Positions 37,875 through 49,844 of a DNA stretch of 64,000 nt are shown one piece after another. Every line of letters starts with the position of its first letter. Position 1 is the stretch's first letter. Source of the DNA: Pelomyxa schiedti (Eukaryota > Evosea > Pelobiontida > Pelomyxidae). The translations under genes and the position numbers were made by a program. Location: NCBI GenBank assembly GCA_020536535.1, contig JAHLWZ010000004.1, forward strand, positions 124,001-188,000, given 5' to 3'. The notes under the pieces were generated by a model. It was not told where the DNA came from and did not search any database. It saw only the letters and a list, made by a program, of their open reading frames with translations.

Positions 37875-37877
37875 AAT

Positions 37878-39292
37878 ATGGCCGATAGCAGTACAGCAGT
37901 TGTTTTTTACCAGCAGCCGCTGGGGTCACCTATGGGGCTCGTGCAACCCTCCGAAGGAGGGAGGGAGAGGCAGGTCGAGAGCGAGGAAAGCGAGAGCCTA
38001 GTTTTCAGTTGCACGACCGGGGAGTATTGTCGGTCCCAGTCTGACGAGACAGAACGACTCACGGCTGCTCTGTGCTCACTGTACTCCACATCGTATGCGG
38101 TGGTGTCACCAAGTGGTTGTTGCGCAGTAAGCACCGCCCTCAGGGGTGTACTCAACAGCCTTATTCGCTGTGGTGGTTCTGGCTCAGCCCCGCGAGCGAA
38201 TGTACCGCCGCCTGCCAAGTGTGATCGTTCGAATCAAACCCAAAACGAGAATCCCACTGCACTTGCACCTCCAGCGCCACTACAGACAATTAACAATGGG
38301 AATACTGGTGGCACTGTTGCAGTTTCCATCAAAGTGGGGGGGAATTGCGACGAAGGAGAGAGGAAAAAGAGAATCATGGTGGTGTGTGATTTGGAGCTGT
38401 TCGGGGCCACCAGGCCCCTGTTGGATAGTATCGCTGAGGAAACAAACGTTGGCCCTATCATGGCGGTGGATTGCTCGGATTCCGCTGCCTTGATGTCGGC
38501 GTGTGAGCCTCACACCGACCAGGGTGGAATCTGCGTCGTGTTCGCGGAATCGTGCTCAAATCCATCTGGCCGAGTGTTTGCATTTGAAGCGGTGCCGATT
38601 CTGCGCCAAAAAGCAACTGCTGCGGGAGGACAAGTTGTTGTAATTATTGACGATACTTGGACTACCGTGGCTTCGTGCAACGTGCTGGACCTTGGAGCGG
38701 ATATCAGCATTTCATCTCTGACAAAGTACTACAGTGACAACTCAGCAATTGCCGGAATGGTGACTTCCCGGAACCAGGAATTTCTGTCTTCCATTCGTAG
38801 GTGGCACTCCCGGAATGGAATGCACGTTAGCCCGCACGATGCGCACTTAATAAGTGCCGCTCTACCACTCTTTTCGGAGAGACTAAGAGAAGCCAGCCAG
38901 CTGGCTATACAAATACTTAGTACACTTCGCGAAAATGGTATACCAAAACAAAAACCTCAAATTGTATAGAAATACAGATAGGTGTGGAAGTAATGCACCC
39001 TATGACCGAAGATCACCCGACACACGAGAGAGCACTTGGCGTACTAAAAATCTGGCCGCCTGTATTCTGTGTGAAGAGAAGGCATATGATCAAGAAGGTT
39101 TTTCTTGCTGCGGTGCAAGAGAGAACACACCTGGCATTGAGGACCTCCTATGGTGGAAAACACACAAGAGTTGACAATCACCCACATGTTTCCAGTAACA
39201 GCCTTACGTTCAGGGTGGCTGTTGGTTACCAGGACAGGGAATTCATAGACAGAATTGTGCAGGAAATTCTGGTACTAACTACCTTGCACTAA
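37878..39292 (+). CDS. Cystathionine-gamma-synthase-like PLP enzyme
   Basis: A Cys/Met-metabolism PLP-dependent enzyme of the fungal STR2-like branch. The large exon carries SSTSYAVVSPSGCCAVSTAL-like substrate/cofactor turns, a PLP-binding aspartate in VVVIIDDTW, and the Schiff-base lysine in SISSLTKYYSDNSAIAG. The C-terminal domain includes RRWHSRNGMHVSPHDAHLI, and after a very short intron (38938-38969, 32 nt) continues IGVEVMHPM and SNSLTFRVAVGYQDREFI, the usual final strand and helix. It would join cysteine or homoserine esters in transsulfuration. The insert near residues 110-160 is low-complexity. I start it at 37878 because the upstream in-frame ATG (37833) lies within the inverted-repeat arm. 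Confidence 0.75.
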
Positions 39293-39418
39293 ACCACCAA
39301 ACAAATGTAACAAGCAGCTAAAATCTTTATTTCCCTCTTGAAATTTGGCCAAATTATAAAGTTCTGTGTGTAAGTCCAGGGTGAACGACGGAAGAGGGTT
39401 ATTGGCGTGGGATACAAA

Positions 39419-42143
39419 TCAGGATTTTGTGGCCTTAGTGACAAGGTCATTGAAGGCTTCTTCCACGCAGCGATTGAGGTCGGCGTAGCTGCAACTGGTT
39501 GTTATAAAGCGGAAGGTTGGTGAGTAGTACCTTGTCACAATCATGGACTGTTCATCGTGACTGAGGAGCAACAGCTGCTCACTGGAGCCAAAATCCAGCT
39601 GTTCCGGATTTATATTTTAGACAAACTTTTTGGTAACCTGCAATTATTGCAGTGATGTGTGACCTTGTACCTTGTTTAAAGACTGCACAACATGTGCCAG
39701 ATCAACAACAGGATTTCCCTCCTCGGTTGATTGGTGGAAAACGTAATCCCGAAACAATTTGATGGGGTATCTGGGACTATATTACTTATGGTTTTCACTG
39801 GTATGAGAAGTTCAAACCTATCACCTGTGCCTGACCAACTAGGATCAAAAGTCTGTGTTGGGTGATCAGTGATGAAGCCCAATTTGGCTATCAATCGAAA
39901 TAGGCGGCCACATTCAAGCTGCTTTTTCAAGTCAGACTGAAGCTGATCATCCAAACTGAATCGAATCACATATAAGAGCACGAAAAAGAAACATTGTACA
40001 GACTTGCGTAAGTTGTCAGCTTCGGCTGTCATGTGAAGTGATAGCATTGTTAGTAGATCATTTGCTGTTTGAGTGTTGGGTGCATTTCCAATAGATGTGG
40101 GACTCAATAGATACGAAACTATGTGGCATAACTCTGGACTGTAACATACGCCAAGGCGGTCCATGAGGGTATGTGTAGATGGAATGTTAACAGCCGATGA
40201 TGAAGTGGTACTGGCAGTTGGGTCGGAGTTGGCAATTGGAAGGGGTGGAGGTGCTTGAAGGGTGGGGTTGGCTGTTTGGGTGAATGGAACACGGCAACAA
40301 ATTGAGAGGATAACGCGCCCAAGGCATACCATATCTTCAACCTATTATTAACTTAAGGCAGGGATGCTGCATAAAGTGGAATGCCTGTTGTGCGGAAATT
40401 TTGGAATGATCAAAATTAGCAAAATCTAAAATGCCACAACAATTTAAACGAAGTCTAAAACTCTTTTAGGTTTGGCTTTGTATGCTTGGGCATACCTATT
40501 ACGCGATGTTACCAGAATTTTGCTTGGGGCAAGGGTTCTATATGCTTGGCCGTGTGCATGAATAGTTGATAGAGCTGAGGCCAGTTGACACACAAAACTC
40601 CAAACAACTGGCTCTGTGAAGGGTCCTGTCTTCCCCCCGATATGGTGCTCAAGGGTCTCAGTACCAGGATGATAATCATAGACGAAATAGGTTGCTTTTT
40701 TGTTTGTTTGTTATGATTTTATTTAAAGGTTGGGGAGCAGGTTGTGTGCAGTATGTGGGTACAGAGTTTAAAAGGGGTTCACATGACTGATCACTGATTT
40801 CCTTTCCCACAAAACATTCACGTAGAGACACAATTCCCGGATGAAGTAGTTGTTTCCATTTCTCCATAACCTACATTGTACAGGGGAAGAGGGATTGAGA
40901 CAAGGATGTTTGCAAGGGAATGCAACTTGTGTCTGAGTATCTCCAGTAGATGTGAGCCCTTCAACTTTATATAGTACAACGGAGTCACCATCAATGAGGC
41001 TTGTAGCCTAGACCATTCTTACTCTTCTACAAGTGTATTTTGGAAGGTAACAGACTTTGTATACATCTGTAGGATGTCCTAATGCATTTGGAACTTGGTG
41101 TTGACTGGGTGTGTCAATGGACACAGGAGAGTGATACATGTGAATTGTTCGTGGTAAACCTCTGGCTCGAGGATCTTTGAAAGTTAGAAGTGTGTGACCC
41201 AATCCAAAACCATACCATCTGGAGGAGTTGGCATGCACAGACGTTGATGTAAAAGAAGTTCTTGTCGCATATTTTCATTCATGAATAGTGACTTGGGAAA
41301 AGTTAGTACCAAGCCATACAAAATTGAAAAAACTTTACAGATATATTTCTCTTGTAAAGTTGAGGCCGGGAAAATGGTCTATCATCTGCTCTGCCACTTG
41401 TCTGGGGGCATGTGAGAATAAGATAACAGGGAATAACATTCAAATACATGCGAGCCCCCTCGGGGAGGTGTTGAAGCCTGGGGAATTGGCACGCTAAGTT
41501 GAGTAGGACCGCCTCTCCCACGTCCGTGGGGGAAGCGAGGTGGAGAGTTGTTTGATGGAGTGAAGGATGCTGCCGAAGGTACGAATGGTGAGGCAGTGAT
41601 TGCTGAAAGTGGCAGGCTGGGATTTGGAGGGGCTGACACTGACAACTGTCTGCCGTGAAGTGGTAGTGTATCCTCAGGGATGTGGTATGGAAGTGCGGAA
41701 TCTCTTGTATTAACTCAAAAAGGGAGAACAAGTGGAAAAAGATACCCTGGAGTATCAAGAGGTGAAATGCTGTGATTGTATTCACATCCCTTGCCGGCAT
41801 ATTTGCAGTAACCATACAAAGACACATTTCTACACATTCTTTGACTCCTGGGTGTGTACTCTTCCAAAACGAAATTTGAGTTAACGTGCCACTTGTACCA
41901 AAAAAAAAAAAAAAAAAAGTTACGAAACACACGAGGCATAGCAAAACTGTGTAAGAAGGGACACTGTTCTCCCATAGCACACACCCCGGATGCCGCAAAG
42001 TAACGGCACACCCTATCATTGTAATTACATTAGTATTGTTATTTAACATAGCAGTAAAACAGCACCACGAAGAGGCGGGAGGGAAAAAAGAAAAACAGCC
42101 CAACAAAACAAAAAGAAGCACACGGGGTTATGGGATTGCTCAT
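39419..42143 (-). CDS. PAN3: PAN2-PAN3 deadenylase subunit PAN3
   Basis: PAN3 brings the PAN2 nuclease to poly(A) tails. A short first exon (ATG 42143-42141, MSNPITP) joins across an intron to [20 protein letters not shown], a CCCH zinc finger. A second finger-like segment follows as [20 protein letters not shown], the motif found at the start of yeast and animal PAN3. Later exons encode the pseudokinase (for example FVYDYHP-like turn near 40680, [14 protein letters not shown] near 40110) and the C-terminal knob with [18 protein letters not shown] and [14 protein letters not shown], matching human PAN3 GRLFRLLAKLGTINERPE and TWSETGDRY. Stop TGA is at 39421-39419. It converges on the enzyme gene with about 127 bp between stops. 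Confidence 0.85.
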
Positions 42144-42418
42144 TCGCGACGCCGATCCACTGTTGTCTCTTAGACGGGTAAACCTCGAAAACGCTCAGCA
42201 CCAAAGTGAGGTTAAAAAGACCAAAAAGCTACAGATGGGCTTCACTTTCCCTAGTTGAGGATCATCAGAGTGGAGAGAGCTCAATCTATTTGATAGACTG
42301 CGTCACGGGAGTGGTACTGTTCCAGGAGGAAAGATCCTTGCTCAGGCCGAACTTTTCAGATTGGCATTTTCTTCTCTCCGACGTAACTCATCAAACGGGT
42401 TATTGTGGTGTCATTCGA
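42144..42418. other. Shared divergent promoter of PAN3 and PPIL3
   Basis: A 275-bp region between two start codons. No gene is seen in it. Confidence 0.6.
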
Positions 42419-43307
42419 ATGGTGTGGGAACATCCCTGGCAACTGTCATTTCGTGTACATTTGAGCATGAACTAACATTCACGATGTCGTGCAGAGTGTG
42501 ACACTAAAGACGTCTCTGGGAGACGTGAAAGTTGAGCTGTTTTGTGAGTCTGTGCCACTAGCTTGTGAAGTAGTTTTTCTCTTTTTTTATTTTTTTTTTT
42601 TCCCTTACAGCTCTTTTCTTTTGTTTCCCCATTATTAGAATTTCTTAGCACTATGTGGCACCGGCTATTATGACAACACTGTCTTTCACAGGTGCGTTTC
42701 TTTTTTTTCTTTTGTGGTACACTGGGTTCTGTTGGTCTTATTATGCCAAATAGAAACATTAAGGGGTTCATGATTCAGGGAGGAGACCCAACTGGTAAAA
42801 TTACCTATTATCGACTCTGATATTTCTAACGCAGCCACACTTTACCCAATTTAGGTACTGGAAAAGGAGGAACAAGTATATGGGCCAGAAAATTTAAGGA
42901 TGAGTTTATTCCATCCTTAAAGGTAACCGTTACCAGCTTCTTTTGCTAAAGCAATAACATCAAAAGCATGATAGTAGAGGCATGCTTTCAATGGCCAACA
43001 GTGGACCTGACACTAACGGTAAACTACCTTCCCCTGTAAATTGAAAACTTTTCTTAATTGGCGTCAGGCTCCCAATTTTTCTTTATTTACTCCAAGCAAT
43101 CTCATCTAAACAATGTGTATACAGTATTTGGAAGGTTTGCTTTTTTCAAACCATAAATGTTCACTGTACTTACCACAACCAAGGGTAATAGATGGCTGGC
43201 AAACACTGGATGCTATGGAGAAAGTACCCACAGACGGGACGGACAGACCCCTGGTAGATATTGTTTTGCAGAGAACCCTTATTCACGCAAACCCTTTGGC
43301 CAGCTAA
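42419..43307 (+). CDS. PPIL3: Peptidyl-prolyl cis-trans isomerase, PPIL3-type
   Basis: A spliceosomal cyclophilin. The coding sequence is spread over eight exons: the ATG alone (42419-42421), then 42495-42569, 42639-42691, 42754-42794, 42855-42922, 42967-43018, 43068-43134 and 43184-43307. Spliced, it reads M then SVTLKTSLGDVKVELFCESV, then NIKGFMIQGGDPTGTGKGG with the catalytic FHR arginine in VFHR, then NGSQFFF and VYTVFGRVIDG. The pattern and about 160-residue length match PPIL3, which sits in activated spliceosomes. The catalytic residues are all present. The first intron follows the start codon directly, which I inferred because the frame SVTLK has no nearer ATG. Confidence 0.85.
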
Positions 43308-43410
43308 GGCAAAAGGAAAAAAAAAAGTTTTTTTTCTTCATGTACAAATTGTGCTCTTATCTAGGTGCACAAATTCTTTTAAAAACACTACATCACTCAT
43401 GTGAATCAAA

Positions 43411-46400
43411 TCAAAACATAGTGGCCGCAATAGTAATAGCTTTAGCCCACACATTTGCTGTGTATTCTGTCCTAGTTGCAAATTGTACATCCACCCCTTT
43501 CAAGTTCTTTACCACAAAAGCTTCCCCATTAACTTTGGGTGTGCCGAGTGCACCCACTGGCAGGCTCTTGGTTCCATAAGTGAAGTACTTACTGTCCAGG
43601 GTACACTTGAGTCGTCTGTTAATTGTTCCCTGACGAACTAGAATTCCCTGCATCATGTAGTGTGCCGATTCTGGGGAGTAGAATTGGAACGGAAGATCAT
43701 CAATCTGGAAGAACAGGTGTTGCAGAAAATCTCTGTGGGGAAACGTAAGATAGATAAGAATAGAGGGGAGTTTTCTTACTGTGGAAATCCTTGGTTGTCA
43801 TTCAGTTCCTCGTTGCTTGCTATCCACTTCTTTAGATCAAGCTTAATAGCGCTTGGGTTGTGGCGTGAAGTATTCAACATCAGACATGAGAACTAAGATT
43901 TGGTGTAAGAATATTTTTGCTCTACAATCCAGGTGGGTTTTGCGCAACTGAAAGTTGATATATGGCACTCTTGTTTTTGAAAACTCCATGCTCTGTCGCC
44001 AAGTCAAAATAACGAGAAGAAAAGGCCCTCATCATTCTGTCAATCTGTTGAGATTCCCCAGGAAGGTTAGCACTCCAGAGGAAGCGGCGCAAGGCCATTT
44101 CAAAGTTAAGCTTGCTGAAGTCGAGCAGTTGCAAAAATTGAAGTAGGACTTGTTCACTCCCCTCGCTGCCCAAAAAACTTCCAACCATGGCTCCTGTGAA
44201 ATCTCTTCCACAGTGGAATTCTCGTGCAACTGCTCCAGGGGCATTTGCAATTACTCCAAGGTCAACGAGTTGCTTCAGTGCCTTAATTGGATTGTCTCCA
44301 AATCCTTTTAAAACCTGCTCTTTTTGTTCCTCCGGGTGCTCATGTTCTTCCTTAGAGGTCGAACCACTCGTAGAGTCAGATAAAGGTATTCGGGAAGGTG
44401 ATGGGGTTATTCTTTTTGGAGATGGTGTTTCTCTTACATTTGTTCTGGGAGTTCTTGCCGAAGTGCTTGGAGTCTCTTCACCCGAAACAACTCTGCCCGA
44501 TTTGGTTGGGGCTTCCAAAGACTGATTAACAAGTTGGGGTTCTTGACATGCCGGGTCAGAAAGAACAAGAGTGTACGAGCTGCCACACACCACTTGACTA
44601 ATATTTTTTGCAGCTAAGCGAGGCTGGAAATCTCGAGCCAAAGTTTCATTGAAATGTACTTCTTCAGTGCATCCTAGCCTGCAACTCTCGCTGCTTCCCC
44701 ACATCCATAAATCGCCACTTGAACTCAATGCACCGTAGTGATTTGCCCCGCAGCTGATTTTAATATGTGGAGGTAAGCTATCTAATACACATGGGCGAGG
44801 AAAACCCATGAAGCCCAGAGGGGCAAGGGAGGGGTGATATATATGGTTACCGACATCCCCCCACAGCCAAGTACTGCCGTTAGCTGCGGTAGCATATGTC
44901 ACGTTCCGGCCACATACAACAGAGGTGATATTTTTCCCTTCTAGGACATTATAGGGAGCCGATATAATAGAATCGTCAGAGTCTGCGACAAGAGAGATAT
45001 TGTAACCCCAAACCCAGACATCTCCTTCTTGCGATAAGGCTGCAATGTGACTATCTCCACAGTCAAAAGATAAGAATTTCACAGCAAGTTTGGAGCTTTC
45101 GTTTTTGTCTGTTTCTAGATTTTGCATTGACGGCGCTTCCTTTGACCCCACTTCAGTGGAAGGATCGGTATCGGGCCTATCGGGGTCTAGCTGATGTGCA
45201 GCAGCGGCCTCAGTGTCTAGCTTGCTGTTATCCTCGAGTTCTTTATCTTCACATGAGCTGGTCTTTCTTTTTTTCCCCCGCTCTGGCTTGTGCACTATAA
45301 TTTGTACAGGAGCTGCGCTGATACAGGGGATATCGTCACCCCATCCCCAGAGGGTACCATCACCAAGCCTGGCGAAGGCAAAAGCCTTGTCACTGCCCAC
45401 GTGCACTTCCTCCACCCCATTGAGAGGTAGAGGCTCAAATGTTCTGTATGAATTATTTACATCTTTGCAGCAATACAACTTTCCACTAACTCCAATGGCG
45501 AGAACTGACAACGTGCCAACACAAACATGCTTGATTTTCTCTGGGGCTGGGATATGCACTAACGGCGTATAGGCCACTCTTCCCAGTTCGCAACCGGGAG
45601 GTCCATTTGGGTAACAAAGAACAAGACCGCCAGCCGTTAAGAGTACCTATCAAAGTGATAAGAGAAAGATGGCCGCACAAGCGTACACACAGCAGAACGG
45701 GTCCCATGTGCAGCTATTTCCACGATATCTCTTCTTCTTATAACATGGGCACCGGGTCTGGATTTCCCAAAGAAAAACAGCACCCCGCCAGGTCCAGGTA
45801 TAGTCTCGGAATCATCAGGGTCCTCCACGTCATCGACTGCACTGTTCATCACCGCGTTTTCACGGCTGGCATCACCAACCTTTCCACTCAATGCTGTACT
45901 CATACTCACTGAACAAGTAGTGGTTGTAGTGGCAGTGGTAGCGGTGGAACCAGGAACCACTGAATCATGATGAATAGAAAAAGAATCTGAGCTGGAAGTA
46001 GTAGTAGAAGAAGCAGCAGCAGGAGCCTTTTTACTGTCCCCTGTGTGCCGCTTGTGGTGCCGTGTGGTAGACCCAGTGTAAATTGTGGGTGCCTGCTTTG
46101 CCTGGTCGTCGGGCCCCGAGCCCGTGCTGCACCGCCGCCTGTGGCCCGCCCCCCCCTTTGCGGAGCTGTGGCGGGTGGGGGGGCCCCGTTTGGCCTTGTC
46201 CGCGGCCGCCGCTTCCTCCCGCTGCATCTGCCGCAGGGCCTCCTGGGGGTCCGCCACCGACGTGCTGCGGGGCTTGTGCGCGGGCGGCCGCCTCCTCGCG
46301 TGCCTCCCCTTCCCCTCGCCCGGCTCTCCCTCTCCCTCTCCCTCGCCCTCGCCCTCGTCGCTGGAGTCTGCGGCCGCGTCGGCGCCTCGCCCGTGGGTGT

Positions 46401-46560
46401 GGTGGCGCCCTCCGTGGTGGTGGTGGTGCCGGTGCCGCAGGGGGTGGGGCGGCGGGGTCGTGCTGGCCGCTTCCGGGGGGGACGCGGTCCTCGCCGGGGA
46501 GGAGGACGCGAGCGCGCGGTGTGGGCGCCGCGGCCCACTCGGGGATGTTGTTCTCTGCAT
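43411..46560 (-). CDS. RCC1-repeat, Sec7 and PH domain protein (predicted Arf-GEF)
   Basis: One gene with an unusual domain order. The N-terminus (from 46560) is a GC-rich His/Arg/Ser/Thr-rich region of about 230 residues. RCC1-type blades follow: DGTLWGWGDDI, SQEGDVWVWGYN, NGSTWLWGDVG, SGDLWMWGSSESCRLG. After a charged linker, a Sec7 domain begins (DNPIKALKQLVDLGVI), with the catalytic glutamate finger NLPGESQQIDR. A 56-nt intron (43948-43893) hides its continuation: QLS joins FSCLMLNTSRHNPSAI, the HNPNV motif of Sec7, then ASNEELNDNQGFP. The last part (RQGTINRRLKCTL and ANVWAKAITIAA) looks like a PH domain. Sec7-PH is the cytohesin order of Arf activators. The RCC1 propeller in front is unexpected. 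Confidence 0.75.
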
Positions 46561-46742
46561 CACCTGAAAAAAATTCACTGTGAACTTTCCGGAAAAAAAG
46601 GTGTTTTCCATGAAGTTCACTTGTCAAGGTCTTCAGTCGAACACAATACAAGCAATGCCACCCAGAACTCTCGTAGTAGGAGGGATCACCAGTCCTGGGT
46701 AGATTGGTGACTGCGTCTTCAGACAACCAACAACAATAAAAA

Positions 46743-48714
46743 ATGAGTGCCCACCCTATCACTCCCGAACCGGCACAGTTCCCGTCACAGTGCACTTACC
46801 CGTGCAGATCTGGTAACGATGTTGTACCTCTGATTGATGGCGTTGAGGCTTTTGATCGTATATACACTGTTTGCATTCTACTCTCACCCTTTTTTTTTTT
46901 TATTGAGCCTCTTACGCCCCTTTTTTGGACAGGTTTCTTTGGGTGCAATTAAGTCCGTTTGGGTGGCAATTTCTTTTGTGCAGTTGGATTGGGAAATCGT
47001 TAGTGGAGTTAATTTCCTTGATCACCTAAGTGCTCTCGCAAGTCGTGGAGTTGATGTCCGCTTATTGTTTTGGCGTCCTGCTCCAGTCATATCTCCCACA
47101 GCCAGTGCCCCTGTGAATCTGGAGACAGCCACTTACAACACATTCTTCAAAAACTCGGTGAAGGGCACACCTGCCCAGATGGAGTGGCTGACAAGCAAAG
47201 GCTACAATTCTATACAAATGAGATGGGATGCATCGCCTAACAGCAGCCATTGCCATCACGAGAAGACATGGCTTATTGACATTGGCACTGTAAGGCAACA
47301 GCCTTGCCATGTACACAATTTTCACTTTGCAGGAAGGTGAAGTGGTCTTTACAGGTGGAATGGTCCTCACAGATTCATCACACTCCAAGCAGGGTCATAT
47401 GCCTCCAGATGCAGGAGTTCACGATATTTATGTGCAATTACGGGGACCTGCGGCAGTGGACGTCGCACACTCCTTTGTACAGCGGTGGAATTCCGTATGT
47501 TATTCTTTTTAATTACTCCTTATTCAATAGAAACAGGTGTCATGCCCTTCTTGCATTTATCCCTCAGAAAGCTCTTCCGGAAATCTAGAATGGCCAACCT
47601 TTTCTCTTCATGAATGCGTAAGTTGGAATATGCAGATATAGATATCCCCAACTAGCCATAGGGAACGGCAACTGTTCAAGTTCAACGAAATATTCATCCT
47701 CATTTATATCCTGCCGCACCACCCCCGATTGGTACCTCAGAAGGTTTTGATATTACCGAAGGAGAGGATAGTATCTTGTGTCAGTATCGAAATGCCATCG
47801 CTAGTGCCCAGCACACCATATGTAATCACTACCAGGATCTTTTATTCTTTAAGTGGGGAAAAAAGATATGGAAAATCAGCATTTTGCGCACCCAGAGATT
47901 CTTCAAATGTTAATTGCGGCAACCCTGAGAGGAGTCAAAGTCATAGCTGTGGTGCCCTCCTTCCTTCTGAGCCAGAAACTAGGAACGTGTGGACAATATC
48001 TACAGTAATACTCCAGTGATACACCCATAATCCTTATTATTCTTAAGGAGTGCAATTGGACCTCACATTGTTGGCAACATTCTTTATGGTCTAGACTGGG
48101 TCTATAGGACTGTCGTACGTGCAACTAAACCTAAGCCTTCATACAGCACTACATTCCTGGACATAGTTCCATCACTGGGAAATAATTCCAACTTTCTACT
48201 GTGTGGCATTGCGGTTGATGATGCTTCACCTTCCCACCAGCCGGCGTGTGTGTATGTCCACTCCAAAGTGATGATTGTAGACGACAAGTGGTGGACAGTC
48301 GGGAGTGCTAACTGTGTCGACCTAAGCCTAAACCGCGATCACACAGAACTGAATCTTTCCATCTGGGATCCAGCCACTGCCCTCGCTTTACGCCGGAGAC
48401 TATTCCTCGAACACTGTGGTACTTGTCCCTTCTTGAATTCCACTCCCGAACCACCAGAACCTGAGCCACAACAACAATCATCACCCACCCCAACACCCGC
48501 CGCCACAAGCACAACATCCGCCACCGCACCACACACCATCACTCCAGAACAGGAGTTTGAGTGGTTCTCCTCCATAGCCAAGTCCAACACTAGCCGCGTG
48601 ATGTCAGGCATTCCTCCAGCACCCGGCACTATGGCATGGGCACTAGACCCATGCACCTATGGCACTGGCCTCTTTGGGGTATCTCTTGTACTTGAGCACT
48701 GGTTCGGGTGCTAA
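46743..48714 (+). CDS. Phospholipase-D-like protein with two HKD motifs
   Basis: Exon 1 (to 46868) ends LIDGVEAFDRIYT, and after an intron with GTTTGC donor the frame resumes VSLGAIKSVWVAISFVQLDW. The first catalytic motif is HHEKTWLID (H-x-K-x4-D) near 47255-47285; the second is VHSKVMIVDDKWWTVGSAN near 48253-48310. Segments RGVDVRLLFWRP and DHTELNLSIWD are typical of the PLD fold. Between the motifs the reading frame passes several short introns. A Thr/Pro-rich insert lies near 48440-48540. No PX or PH domain and no signal peptide are visible, so it resembles the short PLD-like enzymes rather than PLD1/2. Substrate may be phospholipid or nucleic acid. Confidence 0.8.
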
Positions 48715-48828
48715 TTACAGCCTCTGGCTCCTTCAACTAAACTTAAACAAAGTTCCCTTGTGAAACCCCTTGGGTTTGCAAACAAGAAGAAAAGGTTGTT
48801 TTTTCTTCAAATTTTTTCCAGTTCAACG

Positions 48829-49616
48829 ATGCGAGCGTTATTGGTTCTCCTTGTTGTGGCCGTTTGGTGCTCAAATGCAGAAACAGTCTACAGTGCAGAA
48901 TCAGAGGGTAAATAAACTCAATGTGTTATTTGCCTGCAAAAGGCAGAGGGTTCAACTGTAGTGATAAACTGACAGACTGCGGAAAACCTGCTCTGGTTAC
49001 TGTTGATTTCAACGGTAATTGCTCAGAGTTTGTGTTGGACCAATGCACGCAGTCTCCCTCTGATTGGTACATCAAATATACCTGTTTGGTACTGCTTACA
49101 ACATTGCCTTCCACTTTGAATCTTACTTTTTATATGCAGGGTTCTGAAACTCCCACCCCGGATGATACACTGTCAGACGATGACCTGTATCAATCAACAT
49201 ACCTTAATTAATACTATTCAAGTAAAGAACCAGTCCAGTCTCCCTTACTCAACAATAAGGTGGCTGGTTCGGGACCTGTACTCTGGAGCTGAGTGCACAG
49301 ACTATATTGGATGGGAGGCACTGAGGGCCGATTGCAATTGGATTATTGGTGGCGGTTCGGTTGCTTCCTACATTGACTGTGGTGTTTCTTCTGCTACTGT
49401 GTATTCTTGTGATTCTTCCTGTCACGACTGGTAAACCGCATTTTTCATGCACCGATTCTAAGTCTCTTTCTAAATGCCAGTGATGTGGACAGCACTTGGA
49501 GTTTTGGCTGCGGAGGAGAGGTCGATATATACTGCTATGGTTCAGGGGCCAGTGCTCTTTATTACCCTTTTTCACTGTTCCTCATTTTGCTACTGTTCAG
49601 TGTTTTGTGGGTATAA
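48829..49616 (+). CDS. Cysteine-rich secreted or anchored protein
   Basis: The N-terminus is a clear signal peptide (MRALLVLLVVAVWCSNAET). Short exons then encode a Cys-rich ectodomain: CSDKLTDCGKPALVTVDF, CSEFVLDQCTQSPSDWYI, then ECTDYIGWEALRADCNW and SYIDCGVSSATVYSCDSSCH, and the last exon after the acceptor at about 49481 reads DVDSTWSFGCGGEVDIYCYG. It ends with a hydrophobic stretch (FSLFLILLLFSVLWV), a transmembrane or GPI-attachment signal, and TAA at 49614-49616. Exon joins between about 49090 and 49210 are unresolved. No family recognised; a cell-surface role is inferred from signal peptide, cysteines and tail. Confidence 0.6.
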
Positions 49617-49844
49617 GCCGACAAACAATTATTTTCATGATTCCACTTTAACTCTTGGAGGTTTTTGGTGTGGAACTTTTGTGGTGGTGGTGTTGTTTGT
49701 GATGTTTCTCGTCATGCTGGTAACTCTTTGGGTCAATGTACAGTTCCTTTTTGGCATTCAACAGGTAGTTCCTTGGTAAGTTTCCAGTGTAAGGTACCCA
49801 CTCTGGGCGTTTTCTGTGCAGTCGTTAGGGGACGAGACATTGAA

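Noticed and set aside
37833-37877. Upstream in-frame ATG as the true start of the cystathionine-synthase-like enzyme
   Set aside because: The 15 extra codons lie wholly within the right arm of the inverted repeat and have no counterpart in the enzyme family; kept as a finding instead.
46045-46710. Long open frames on the plus strand opposite the GC-rich start of the RCC1-Sec7 gene
   Set aside because: They are mirror frames of a GC-rich repetitive exon, with Arg/Pro/Gly-biased composition and no domain; the minus-strand frame is continuous with the RCC1 blades.
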